From Xestospongia bergquistia (lineage: Eukaryota > Porifera > Demospongiae > Haplosclerida > Petrosiidae): DNA of 64,000 nucleotides. The stretch lies in assembly GCA_963965975.1 (NCBI GenBank), contig OZ014422.1, forward strand, positions 5,479,155 through 5,543,154, written 5' to 3'. This document shows, piece after piece, positions 25,805 through 37,330 of this stretch. How positions within the stretch are numbered: the stretch's first letter is position 1; the number at the start of each line of letters is the position of its first letter. Both the position numbers and the translations under genes were made by a program. A model generated the notes under the pieces. That model made no database searches. It saw only the letters and a list, made by a program, of their open reading frames with translations, and was not told the origin of the DNA.

Positions 25805-26595
25805 TTATAACTTGAGGTCATCTAAGTCAGGTAATTCAAACGAGAGATCAACTGTAAAATCTTCAATATCACCAATATCAGGTTGACAGAATAGACCTGT
25901 GGGTGGAATTAAGGGGTGGGGTTATTGACATGATGTATTCTTACCAGCTGCCTCACTAGGGAATGCACTGGGTCTAGTAGTGGTATCAAAAGTGTGCTTT
26001 TCAATGTCTTTTAAAGTGTCTGACTCAGTCCTATATCGTATTGGACTGGGCCTTAAGACAAGTTCAATAAGACCCTTAAAATAAGCAGGAGGTTGATATG
26101 GTTTGTCTTCCTTCTCTGAAAAAAGAAATGATAATAAACATTTTAAAAGATTTACTTACCTTCTCTGGTATGTACGGGCATGTACTCTATTTCTGGAAAT
26201 GTTTCTTCTTCTGTCAGTGAAGATATCTTTGCAGCGATACTTCTCTCTTCATCTATTTTCAATGGTGGTGGTTGTAACAGAGTAGGTGGTTCTTTTTTAG
26301 TTGTTACAACTCTTTTTGGTTTGGCAGATGGAGTTTGGTGAGCTGTATTACTAAGATTACCCAAAGCTTGTCTTGGTGCTCGTGCTGAAGTGGTTAAAGT
26401 TGGTGCCATTTGCTTACCTAAATGGGTGCCTGGATTTTCTAAGGAAGAATTCAGTTAATTTTTTCACCAAACACATTTCTTACCTTGCTGTACATTTTTA
26501 TGTGAAATACTAGATTTAGAAGACTTTATTCCTTTCACTCTGTTCTCTTCTGTAGCCTTGGTAGAAGGATAATTGCCTCCTAACACAACAGACAT
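25805..26595 (-). CDS. Securin-like protein (PTTG1 family)
   Basis: Securin inhibits separase until anaphase. Exons 26484-26595, 26160-26438, 25945-26115 and 25805-25896 on the minus strand give 217 aa (human 202). Seen: a basic, low-complexity N-terminal half; a destruction box RQALGNLSN (RxxLxxxxN); a segment ENPGTHLGK aligned to the GEPGTR-type block of vertebrate securin; FPEIEYMP, matching the YPEIEKF separase-contact segment; and an acidic C-terminus (DIEDFTVDLSFELPDLDDL). The canonical KEN box position reads QEN, so the second APC/C degron looks lost. Securins diverge fast, so the combination of degron, PEIE motif, length and acidic tail is the basis of the call. It is divergent with SNRPG, 139 bases between starts. 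Confidence 0.72.
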
Positions 26596-26734
26596 GATCT
26601 CCCTCTTCGTATTCGAAACAAACAAAGAAATGCGCATGCGCAGATAACACGTGTAAAAGGTGTGGTAATTGCAAACAACGAAGTAAGGACGTTTCTGTAG
26701 TTTCATTTGTGAAAGAGAAGCAAGTCAAGCAACA
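26596..26734. promoter_or_regulatory. Bidirectional promoter securin-like / SNRPG
   Basis: Contains a perfect palindromic NRF1 site TGCGCATGCGCA (26631-26642) and an E-box CACGTG (26648-26653) between divergent start codons. Confidence 0.65.
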
Positions 26735-27209
26735 ATGAGTGGTCGAGCACATCCACCAGAATTAAAGAAGTAAGTAAAATCTGCTAAGACAGCAAGCAAG
26801 GCTAAAATGCTTTTCCAATTAATGCTCACTTGTTCTCTTTTTGTAGGTACATGGACAAAAGACTACAATGTAAGGACCTGTAGTATCAGTATTGCTACTT
26901 ATAACAATGGGAGATGAAATTGCAATTAATAGCAAAAAATAAGATGATGTTTTTTTCATTTTTAGTGCGTCTAAATGCAAACCGCACTATTTCTGGAATA
27001 TTAAGAGGGTTTGACCCCTATATGAATCTAGTACTAGATGACTGTGTAGAAGAGCGCACCAATCATACAAAATTTAACATTGGCATGGTGGTTAGTTAAC
27101 TATTAATATATATACATGTTACAAATGGTCATATGTTCATGTTATGTTACTATAGGTTGTCCGTGGAAACAGTGTTGTCTTAATAGAGGCATTAGAGAGA
27201 ATCATTTAA
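26735..27209 (+). CDS. SNRPG: Small nuclear ribonucleoprotein G (SmG)
   Basis: SmG is one of the seven Sm ring proteins of spliceosomal snRNPs. Exons 26735-26769, 26847-26869, 26966-27090 and 27156-27209 give 78 aa (human 76). The Sm1 core [19 protein letters not shown] and the Sm2 motif [16 protein letters not shown] are both present. One internal exon is only 23 bases. The start Met is followed by [11 protein letters not shown], as in animal orthologues. Confidence 0.96.
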
Positions 27210-27382
27210 TTCTGTAACTCTACTACTGCAAACACATTTTCATGTCACATACATTATTATTGTATATGTCTCCACCTGTTGACTTGATTTTTGATATAAA
27301 CATGAGTATAAATTGATAGGATAAAATAGTATATAGTTGAAATAGTTGTACAAAATATTGCTTTACAATATTATAGTTTTTG

Positions 27383-28793
27383 CTAACTCTCAACTGGTTT
27401 AGTTTTTTGAAGTGTCTCCTTATCTTCTATAACACCTGTTGGAGTTTCTTGGGCTCTCTTTTCTTGATCAATGTCATCAGCATTTAGAAAGGGGAGGGAT
27501 AAATCTACTTTTTTACCATCTAGAGGTTGTGTTGTTTCTTGAAAACTGGTACCAGTTTGTGCCTCCTCTTCCTTCCTAGTACTGTCAGGAATTGGCTCTG
27601 TTGCTGCTACCTCTGAGGTTAAAAATGTTTCATTGATAGATTGAACATTGTATTGTTTCAAAGAATAGAAATCTTTGAGAACAGACAAGCAACAAATATT
27701 CTAGAAAAGAATAAAAATTATAAAAATATTTCTAATATTTTTAACGAGTACTCCTTACTCTGATGATTTCTGCACACACTACTAATTGAGGATGCTTCAG
27801 ATTCACAACATGATCATATGCTCCCTCATCTGTTACCAAAGATGCAAGAAGTCTAATAACATCTTCACGTTTCATTACATGATTATTACGAGCCTTGTAA
27901 TGCACAGCAAACTAGTATAAAATTATATAATTATTCCCCTAAAATATATAGTAGCAACTACCTCTAATGGAGAAGGGTCATCCCCATGAAAATAAGGGAA
28001 AAGAACGTTATTAGCACATTTTTTAATATCATTAATCGTAGCACGGCATACTGCAGTTACAGGAATAATTCTTAAACAAAACCTAAAATTGAAACAAAAT
28101 CAAAATTTTTAAATATAATTTTAAAAAATTTAATTTAAAATTTTAATATTTAAATAAAAATAATACACTAACCTTGTTTTAATGGTTTTATTATCTACAA
28201 TATCACATAACATGTGATGAACTAAATTACAAGGGTCAATAGTTTCATCACATTGTACGAAAACAACATTTTTAGCTCCTGACAAAACTGCCTGAAATCT
28301 TCTTTTCCGTTCTTTACTTTTAATAGCATTAATTTCATGTGTTAATTGTTCTTCAATGTCTTCATTATCAGAAGAGATTTTCTCCTCAATTTCAGGACCA
28401 TAGAGTTTATCAGCATACTAAAAACAATTTGCCAATAAAATAAACCATCAGTCAATGTGGGAATATATAGGTATTTTAAGCATATTCTAACTACTAACAC
28501 TAAGGACAGCTTTCAGTCTTCTGCTATAGTGAGGTTTTAGTGGATGCACTCACTTCATTTAAGAGTTTATATGCTTCATTTACACAGAGTTTTTCTTTGT
28601 CATTCGTTGTTATCAGTATTCCTTTCATACCAATACTTAACTCTGACATTTTCTTCTTCTAAAAAGTACAAAAATAATTTGATTTTATTATCAAATTAAT
28701 TACCCTCTTAACTTGTTTGAAGGCATATTGTGATTGAGTCCTTTTTCTGTCTTTTCTCTTGTCATCAGTACTTTCTTCACTAGCCTCAGCCAT
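27383..28793 (-). CDS. THUMPD1: THUMP domain-containing protein 1 (tRNA acetylation adaptor, Tan1 family)
   Basis: THUMPD1/Tan1 presents tRNA to NAT10 for acetylation of cytidine 12. Exons on the minus strand (28704-28793, 28554-28658, 28173-28417, 27962-28082, 27759-27911, 27383-27700) join in phase to 343 aa (human 353). Matches include GMKGILITTNDKEKLCVNEA, SGAKNVVFVQC, RIIPVTAVC and the THUMP core VHYKARNNHVMKREDVI. The C-terminal 80 residues are acidic low complexity, as in relatives. It runs head-to-head with CIAO2B and tail-to-tail with SNRPG. Confidence 0.93.
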
Positions 28794-28914
28794 TTTTTTA
28801 TCAGCAGCAACACGTGGTCGACGTTTACGGAAGGAAGCGGAAACATTCTGAAATTTCTACAGAAATGTTATTGATGAAACGATACTCTAGTCCGTATATT
28901 AAAACCACACCCAA
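28794..28914. promoter_or_regulatory. Bidirectional promoter THUMPD1 / CIAO2B
   Basis: 121 bases between divergent starts, with CACGTG (28811-28816) and ETS-like ACGGAAG (28827-28833) followed by another GGAA. Confidence 0.6.
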
Positions 28915-29766
28915 ATGTCTATGTTGGAGAACGTTAATCCTGTGGTGATTGGGAAAGTGAAGGAGAGACAAGTGACAGTTGAAGAAGAAGAGGATAGCAT
29001 ACATGATGAAATTGATGGACGAGAAATCTTTGGTGAGTACCAACCATATTGACTTGAGATGTATATCTTGATATCTTAGATCTAATACGCTGTATAAATG
29101 ACCCGGAGCATCCCCTTTCATTAGAGGAACTCAATGTAGTTCAAGAGGACCTTGTTGAAGTCAACGATAAAGAGAGTCGAGTACTAGTATATTTCACACC
29201 TACAATACCACACTGTAGTATGGCAACATTAATCGGTCTATCAATTAGAGTAAGATTATTGAGAGCCTTACCTGAACGATTTAAAGTAAGTTAGGATACT
29301 GACTAGTAATGCATTCATTATGTTATAGTAGTACATTGATTGATATACATAGTATATAATATTTATCTTTAAGATATTCATCAATATCTAGATGTATTAC
29401 AGGACTGGAAGTCCATACTTCATTGTGTATTAAATCAATACCTCCTAGACTATTTACTTTATTATTTTATAAGTATTATACACTATTTAGCAAACATTAA
29501 ACACTTTTTTACTTAAATATATTGTATACTTGCTGAATGAAATATCATTGTTAATCTCTATTCTTTTTCTATAGGTTGATATTAAAATCACTCCAGGATC
29601 ACATGCATCAGAACATGCTAGTATGTCATTACTTTTTAATATTCCATTCATTTCTGTCTATTTATTAGTTAATAAACAATTAGCAGATAAAGAAAGAATA
29701 GCAGCTGCATTAGAGAACAACCATTTATTAGAAGTAGTTCATCAATGTTTAAGTATAAAGACATAA
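28915..29766 (+). CDS. CIAO2B: Cytosolic iron-sulfur assembly component 2B (MIP18/FAM96B)
   Basis: CIAO2B belongs to the CIA targeting complex (with CIAO1 and MMS19) that delivers Fe-S clusters to cytosolic and nuclear proteins. Exons 28915-29032, 29080-29285, 29575-29620 and 29669-29766 give 155 aa (human 163). DUF59 motifs are nearly invariant: [48 protein letters not shown] and [15 protein letters not shown]. The conserved Cys sits in [10 protein letters not shown]. An alternative start three codons in (second Met) is possible. Confidence 0.96.
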
Positions 29767-30315
29767 TTACATCACAATTACGTCATCATAATGTTTGTTC
29801 AATAATAATTGTATCAACCATAAAATTTTAGCTTGTTATAAAAATAAAGAGCACAGATAATCAGTACAGACCTCTGTGATTGGTACACTAATTATAGTGA
29901 TATAGTGGATGTTTTATAACTATAACAATGGAGTATCTCAGTCAAGAAATAACCTGGTTAGATAATACAGTACAATAATGTAATTATTGATAGCTTATGG
30001 ACAGTACAAGTAGTCTTTTAATGATTAAAATGTGAATGTTATCACCTCTCATAAGTGTACTGTTATATATTTTTGTAAAAAACAACTATTAAAAATTTAA
30101 TAGAAACAAAAAAGTTAAGAATTATTTGTAGTAGTAGTATTCAATAATGTCCATTATCATTGTATAAGAAAATGTACATTATAATCATCACTGTTTTATT
30201 GTTTGTTCATTTTTTGTAGAATTAGCAAAACTATGAAGTATTGTCATCTTGTACAATTGATTATCTCATGAATATTATTATTAAACTATGAATATTAGAT
30301 ACTTAAGAGAATAAA
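29767..30315. other. Intergenic region CIAO2B / TADA1
   Basis: AT-rich, no coding content seen. It holds the CIAO2B polyadenylation signal and presumably the TADA1 promoter; no TATA box at a useful distance was recognised. Confidence 0.6.
29843..29848 (+). terminator. Polyadenylation signal of CIAO2B
   Basis: AATAAA 77 bases after the stop codon, followed by mixed T/G sequence. Confidence 0.55.
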
Positions 30316-31463
30316 ATGGCAGATCTCGAGAAAGCTAGACGGCGACTTATAGACGCTCTCAGGGACAAGAGTTCTAAATATTGGGAACTTATGAAAAATT
30401 GGTACAAGAGAAGGATCTCAAAAGATGATTTCGACAACAAAGCTAGACTCCTCCTTGGAGAGGAAGGTATCCAACTTCACAATGAATTCTTGTTTGCTAT
30501 ACTAGTTAAGTGTCAATCTGGAGCCGAGATAGCTACCTGTAGACCAGGTCCTGTACTTCCTGATCATCATACAACTACTCCAGGACTCTCTGAAGAACCA
30601 GGATTGAGAGAAAAACGTATTAAACTTGACACACCCATTGTTGATCTTACACCATATGGAGCATTAAATGACTTTAATTACATGGTACCTACTCAAACCA
30701 TAATGTGTGGTAAAGATCTTGATAGACTATTATTATGTTCTCATGAGTTACTCTTACCTGATTTACCAACAATGCATACTCGAATGCTGTTAGGAGCATG
30801 GGAGTCTGGCCTTGAGGAGGCTACAGAGGAATCTGCAAGGTACTTAATGATTGCTGTTGAGGTAAGTATTATTGCAGGGTCTTCCCCTTTTCATATTAAT
30901 TTAGTAGATACTTTTGATATCAACCATGTTTTTTTATTCTAGTATTTTTTAAAGAATGTAATAGCTGCTTGTATATCAGATGGTACTAGTTGGAGGTTGA
31001 GATCACGTAGATTTCAACATTCGTTTGGTAAAGGTTACAACAGTCTGACCACACCCACATCTAACGAGCAACTAGCACACATCACTACAAAGTAAATGAA
31101 TATAGTCTAATTTTATATCTTTTATAACTCCTAGTTTCATTCATCCATTTCCTATTCATTATGTATCCATTCTTTCACATTATTCATCCATTTGTTCTCT
31201 TTATATATCCATTTAGTAAAGCATTACAAACAGAAGCTTTAGAAGCTGAACACATGTCCATGATGTCTCATGAACCTCTCTCAAAATCTATTACTTTATA
31301 TAGTTTAATAGACACATTACAAGTTAATGGTACAATATGTATACCAGATCATACTGTATGTCAATGTATTATAGAAAGAATACTAGCTAGATTATGGCAT
31401 CCTAGTAGAGAAGAGTTACTGTGTAGACAGTCAGTAGAACAATGGCAGAAACAACTTCATTAA
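30316..31463 (+). CDS. TADA1: Transcriptional adapter 1 (SAGA subunit TADA1)
   Basis: TADA1 (Ada1/STAF42) is a histone-fold subunit of the SAGA coactivator complex. Exons 30316-30861, 30943-31091 and 31217-31463 join in phase to 313 aa (human 335). Matches: YWELMKNWYKRRISKDDFD near the start, LLCSHELLLPDLPTMHTRML in the middle, then SRRFQHSFGKGYN, and a conserved C-terminal block ending ERILARLWHPSREEL. The last exon together with about 75 bases of the intron before it was copied twice downstream (37331-37577 and 44217-44463), marking the left edge of the tandem array. Those copies keep an intact acceptor and frame, so they could in principle serve as distant alternative last exons. Confidence 0.93.
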
Positions 31464-31467
31464 TAAA
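31462..31467 (+). terminator. Polyadenylation signal of TADA1
   Basis: AATAAA overlaps the stop codon (TAATAAA). The 3' untranslated region would therefore be very short, which fits the 162-base distance to the next gene. The same overlap is preserved in both exon copies. Confidence 0.5.
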
Positions 31468-31546
31468 TTCTGTAATCTTGTAATGTTGAATCATTTCAGT
31501 TAACATGACAACTTATTTAAATATCAGTAACAACCATCTTTTGTGG

Positions 31547-31561
31547 TGACTGGGTGTGGCT
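31547..31561 (+). promoter_or_regulatory. Conserved promoter block, copy 1
   Basis: TGACTGGGTGTGGCT lies 65 bases before the start codon and is kept unchanged upstream of copies 1-4. GGGTGTGG is a CACCC-type (KLF/Sp) motif on the minus strand. Its role is inferred from position and conservation only, and the whole region is recently duplicated. Confidence 0.4.
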
Positions 31562-31625
31562 AACTAATAATCGTCTGGAGATCACACTGACCATTATTTT
31601 TGATACTTTTTCTTGTTCTGTCGAA

Positions 31626-34600
31626 ATGGGTCAGCAGCAGATCAAGCAAGATCAGCCTGCTAATGTAAGTTCTTTACATACATTGTATCAGCTGTTGCTA
31701 TCTTAGGGACTGATTCAAAGTTAAGAACTTGAGTTTTCAGTGTTACTAGCTAAATTTCATTGTCAGGGCTGTTGTAAAAATTGTAAATACCACAACCAGT
31801 ACTTTGCTGTGTATAGTTAATGTTTAAGATTAGGGAGTGGAAATCAGTATTGTCATAATATACACCAATATAGTAACCTCTGTCATATGAATATATCCTG
31901 TTATAGCAATACTGTAATAGAAATGGGAGGGGCTAAGTAGACAAGGTTACAATCCTTTGTCGTTATTTATTCTCTAGAGCTACTATTTACCATTAATTAA
32001 TTACTGATGTATAGTCTAAACATGTTTATCATATATAATATTAGTTTATGACTTCATCTATAACTTTATATCATAGTTATTAGTTCTATATCATTATAGA
32101 CTGATGATCATTATGTTGTTAAGAAGAATGTTACATATCAAGTACCTACTACTACACAGTAAGTACCAGTATATATAAGACGACTAATGAGATGTTACTA
32201 TAGTAACAATATGTATCATCCTTGTATAGAGAGTATTAATAGAGTGTTCCAATCAGAAATATTAATAATATGTAATGATGTAGTACTTAGTACATGTTGT
32301 ATACTGCAGTATAACAGACAAAGTATATACCATCTACTATATCCTCTATAATGTATTATATGATGACTGATATTATCTTGTATTGTCAGACTATCAGTGT
32401 CTCTGCCATTCATTGATGAACCCATCCTTCTCTCTGTGGGAGATAGAATATTTATACCAGTAGAGTTTTGGAAGTTTGTGGCTGGAGTTGTTAACAAAAG
32501 ATTATCAGTACCACCTCCTTGGTTATTACCAGAAGTTGATATCACTGGTACAGTGAGATGGCTAGGAACATTACCTCCTGTTGGTGACAGTCAATATTTT
32601 GCTGGAATAGAAACAGTGAGTATATATACATGTATTGGTAATGTTCACTGACTAAGTCTCATATCACTAGTAGTTTGAGTTTGATGTTATATGTTGTAAT
32701 TTTAATCAGTTTTAGTTTTAAAGATTATCTCACATGTAGTAATAAGTAATAACTGATGTGTGTTTGAATATTCAGATCACATAATATAATGTTATATATA
32801 CAAATTAAGAATGACATTTCAAGTCTAGACTTAAAGATTATTTATCTAATATATTTATTTTATTAACAATGACATTTTATATACATAAATTATAATTGAG
32901 TAATTAAAAGTAGATATTAAGTCACTTCTATTAATATCTCTACAAATTAATATCCTCTTTATTGGATGTTAATAATTCATCTATATCATTAACAAATGAC
33001 AAACTCATTTAAATGTTATAATGTACTAGATCATTGTAATAACAACGATATCTCCTAGGTGATCAGATATATGTATAGTAATTAATATAGAGTGTAAAAC
33101 TTTATATCATAATTTCCTTTGTTATCTTTTAACAGGACACTTCAGTTGCTACTGATAATGAGTACCCTAGTGGTTGCTATGGCGACATTTCTTGTTTTAC
33201 TTGTCCTAAAGGACATGGAGTTTTCCTTCCTGTGGAGTGTGTTGTCTGTTATTCTAAAAATCTAAAAGAGACACCAACACCAGCTTATCCTATGAATGCC
33301 AGACCACATGGTATTGCATTGATTGTTATATGGGAAAATCATCGTGATGGTCGTCTGCTAACAGGAGGACAAGCTAATTCTTCAAAGCTGACAAGTATAT
33401 TCCAGTACTTACAATATTCAGTTCAACACCACACTAATGTTACTAGCACACAAATGATACAACTAGTGGAAGAGATAGCTAGTATGGATCACACAGCTTA
33501 TGACAGCTTTGTCTGTTGTATATTTAGTGATGGACATAACAACCACTATATGCGTTGTAATGATCATCATTTTGTCAATATCTATGAACTAGTAGACAAA
33601 GTACAGCAGTGTCCTACACTTCAAGGAAAACCAAAACTATTTTTTATTAATATTAATCGACGTCATGATAAACGAGCTCCTCCACCTACTCCATACAAGA
33701 TTGGATCAGATACATTCATATTGTGGTCAACTCAAAGAAGAAAAACGTATGGTACTACTAACATTGGGAGTTATCTTACATTAGCTTTAGAGGATGTCTT
33801 CAAATTCAAATCCAAATACACTGATCTCCTGTCAATGGCAACAATTGAAGTACCTACTATTATCAGTATGATTCCACCATTTTTTTCCAGTGTTACAAGC
33901 AGGATTACTGGAAAATGTAGTGAAGTTGAGTCTCAATTAAAATATAAAGTTTTCTTTTTTAATGAAGATGAAGTACCTGGTAAGTATACTACACTATTTG
34001 TTATCTCATTATATGATCACTGATTGTTTTATAGATTATTCTGGTTTACTGGATCATGCCCTCAATGAAGGTTATGTCATTGTTAAGTGGACCAAACTCA
34101 CTCTCTGTGGTCCTCCTGGATCTGGAAAATCATCCATTATAAAGCTTCTCCTCAATGAACCTCCACCTTACACTCATGACAGTACACCAGTGACTGTAGC
34201 ACCTGAAGTAAGAAAGGTAGACATCACTAGTATGACAGCATTAGGTGATCGGTCTATTCAATGTTGGAATAAAGTAGATTATGAGTCACTTAAAGGAATG
34301 GTTGCTCAAACAATGAAGGAAGGATTGATGACTAGAACAATGATTACAGAAGAAGAAATTGAAATACTTGAAGATGATGTCAATCAAGATGTCAATGATG
34401 AAGATATTCATGTTACCTCTACAGTTACCACACTTACCAAAGAAAGTTCTCAGCCAAACAAAACACCTCTGTCATCTCCATCAACACAGGAGGTAGTTCA
34501 ACTCTTACCTATTGTACAGAAGTCTCCTGCTCTATATGAAACACACTGGATCTACTGTATAGATTCAGGTGGTCAGGCTGCATTTATAGATATTGCTCCA

Positions 34601-36690
34601 GCATTATTACATTATAATCCAGTCAATATTCTCACACTCAAGCTAAATGAAAAGCTTGAAGACAAGCCCGAGTTTTTCTTCAGTGTCAAAGGAGAGCGTA
34701 TTGGTCAACCAGTGAAACGACAGATCACACATCTACAACTCCTTGAAGCATCATGTCGTTCATTAGCATCTGTTAATCCACCTGATTTACGTAACATTTA
34801 CATCAATCTTTCCCATAAAGAGCCTCACTTTATAATACTGGGGACATATTATGATAAGATTCGTGAGTGTATTGGTGAGTCATTGGATGATAAAAATGCT
34901 ATTCTCTGGTCAACTTTGGAGAGATTTAGTGAGATGATAGTAAGTTATCGTCAATCTGGTAAGAAGATGATCTTTCCAATCAATGCTATTGGTCGAAATG
35001 AAGAGGAGATTGAAATGGCTGATTTGATTCGTCGTAAGATATGTCGGTCTTACATAGAGGCAGAAATCCCAGCTCGATGGTTTTTATTCCAGCTAGACTT
35101 AGACCAACTCCAGAAGACCTCTCAAACAAAGATTATTAGCAAGTCTGAATGTTTAAGAATTGGTGAGGCTCTCAAGATGGTTTCTCAAGATGTAGAGGCA
35201 GCCTTGATGTACTATCATGATCTTACCATCTTCCTGTACTTCCCTCAAGTCCTTCCCCATGTTGTATTTTTACATCCACAACCATTATTTGATAAGCTAT
35301 CAGAGTTAATCAGTATCTCTTTTGCTGATGCTGTGGATCATTTAGAGGATAAAGGTATCAATATTCCACCAGGTGCTCATGTACAACTCAAAACTGAAGG
35401 AATCTTTCGAGGAGAGTTACTGACATCAGTCTTGTCTCAAGGATTCTCTCGAGAGTTCTCATCAGATGATTTTCTTAAATTAATGGAGAATGTATTTATC
35501 ATTGCTGCTTTACCTCAAGAAGGGAAATACTTTATCCCTTGTGTTCTACCGACTACAACTCTCTCTGAGGACTTGAGATCTATTTTCAATAAGGACACAG
35601 ACCCTCTTATTCTAACGTGGGGTATGAGCCCTCTACCTCAAGGACTATTTCCTGCATTAGTTGTCAATCTCCTCCGTCTAAAATGTTCCATCAAGTTTGA
35701 TCTCCATCCTGGCAAGCAACAATATCGTAATGCTATTCGTCTAACATGTACTGGTCTGGGAGGTGCAGTTCTATTAGTAGATGCTATATACTGGTTGGAG
35801 ATATATTACTCTGGTCCTGCAGAGAAATGCTATATTATTCGAAAATCAATCAAAGAAGGAATTGATGCTGTTGTCAAGAAATTTCAATATAAGCCAATTC
35901 TTTCAATACCTCAAGAGAACTTTCATTGTACAATACATAAAACAACTGATCATCTTTGTTGTCCAAATGATACAATGAAGAAAGTGACATGTTGTGATGA
36001 TGGTGCTTCTGTAGATGATATTAACCCATTACGTCAAGGTGTCTGGCTAAAAGAAATAGTCACTGATAATCCTATTACTGATCAAGGTTAGTGAGTATAT
36101 AATATAAGTATTGAGTATTATAAAGTATATTAATTATAATACTTGTATCAGATGTAATGTTGTATATATATAACCTCAATGACTTCCCAGTTTCCATTTA
36201 AACAGAGTCTATCAAAATTGTCAGTTGTATATAATTAATACTGATGACACACCCCCAGTTGTTAGTGTTCTCAACTAGTTTTGTCTATACATGTATACCA
36301 ATAGTATAGTTATACTTGTTTATATAATACAGTTTATTTTATTATATTATTATTAATATATCCTTTTATTTAATTTCCATATTAGGTAATATAGCTGAAG
36401 GAGATATATATGTATCTACTTTATCAGATCAAGTTTTGGATCAACAACCTTCCATTCTAGAAATAACTACACATGCTAGAACTGCAGAGTGGAATCAATT
36501 GGGTGTGCAACTAGGACTGAATGATGTGGATTTAGCTGGATGTCATGACTGTACCAGGATATATCAGTTATGGATACAGGAGAATGCTGATAATGCAACA
36601 AGGAGAAATTTAATATCTGCTTTAATAGCTATTAGACAGAAAGATGTAGTACAAAAATACAAAGATTATCTGAAAACAGTTTCTAAGTGA
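31626..36690 (+). CDS. Array copy 1: CAP-Gly-like / pseudo-caspase / Roc-COR-like GTPase / Death domain protein
   Basis: Exons 31626-31664, 32100-32158, 32390-32615, 33136-33979, 34035-36086 and 36386-36690 join in phase to 1174 aa. Order of parts: short N-terminus MGQQQIKQ; CAP-Gly-like fold at about 50-145 (GTVRWLG, then FTCPKGHGVFLPVE) with the GKNDG loop replaced by SGCYGD; caspase-like domain about 159-345 (DHTAYDSFVCC, LQGKPKLFFI), where the catalytic His position is Asp 240 (SDG for SHG) and the catalytic Cys position is Asn 282; GTPase with P-loop GPPGSGKS (415-422), G3-type DSGGQ (566-570) and a GTYYDK segment near 659 at the G4 position; COR-like region about 738-892; Death domain about 1090-1170 (LGVQLGLNDVDLAGC). 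A long acidic Ser/Thr-rich insert separates P-loop and DSGGQ. The likely role is a signalling switch or sensor, not a protease; this is inference. It is the array member nearest TADA1. Confidence 0.85.
32194..32207. promoter_or_regulatory. Perfect 14-bp palindrome, X-box-like (copy 1, intron 2)
   Basis: GTTACTATAGTAAC is a perfect inverted repeat with X-box-type half-sites. The same 14 bases occur at the same place in all five copies and once more before copy 4. Confidence 0.4.
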
Positions 36691-37330
36691 ATCTAAGGTA
36701 TTTTTCAAAATACCTCTACAATAATGATTTTGTCTGATGGCAAACCTTTTCCCTTTAGACTAGACCTTTTTAATTTTCTTATACTGTACCTTTAATTTGA
36801 CTACTTTATTTACCATTTGAGTAATGTCTTTACTTTTTATATTGTTTATTTGACTGATCAAATTGTGTCTTTCTCTTTTAAAGTTGATTATTCTGAATAT
36901 CAATGTAAGAATTTTTATCTTATGTTAAATATTTGACTTAGCTTTGAACGTTTGTTCATTTATTATCTATAGTACATGTATTGTTTTGTATTGTTTATTA
37001 TAGTGAACTATTTGATTTGACTAATTGTGCCCTTTCTTTGTAATATTGATTACTTTATAATTGTGTGATTATTTTTGCAACAAAAATTTAACCATTATCA
37101 TTGATGTTCATGACAAGTACTATATCATTATTATCATGTAGACAGATGATACCTTTAATACTATGAACTTAGTGTAGAATGTTATGTACTATTATAATTT
37201 TGTCAATAACCACATTTTGTCTTGTCTCCAAGTTTCTTTGACAGATTTATCTTCTATCCTATTTCCTATTCATTATGTATCCATTCTTCCACATTATTTA
37301 TCCATTTGTTCTCTTTATATGTCCATTTAG
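36691..37330. other. 3' flank of copy 1 and unit 1/2 junction
   Basis: AT-rich and without coding content. It is almost the same as 43579-44216 behind copy 2. The junction to sequence copied from TADA1 intron 2 lies at about 37255-37262 (TATTTCCTATTCATTATG). Confidence 0.65.

Noticed and set aside
32216-32545. Antisense open frame opposite exon 3, seen again behind copies 2-5
   Set aside because: It recurs only because exon 3 and its flank are duplicated; the codon pattern belongs to the plus-strand CAP-Gly exon.
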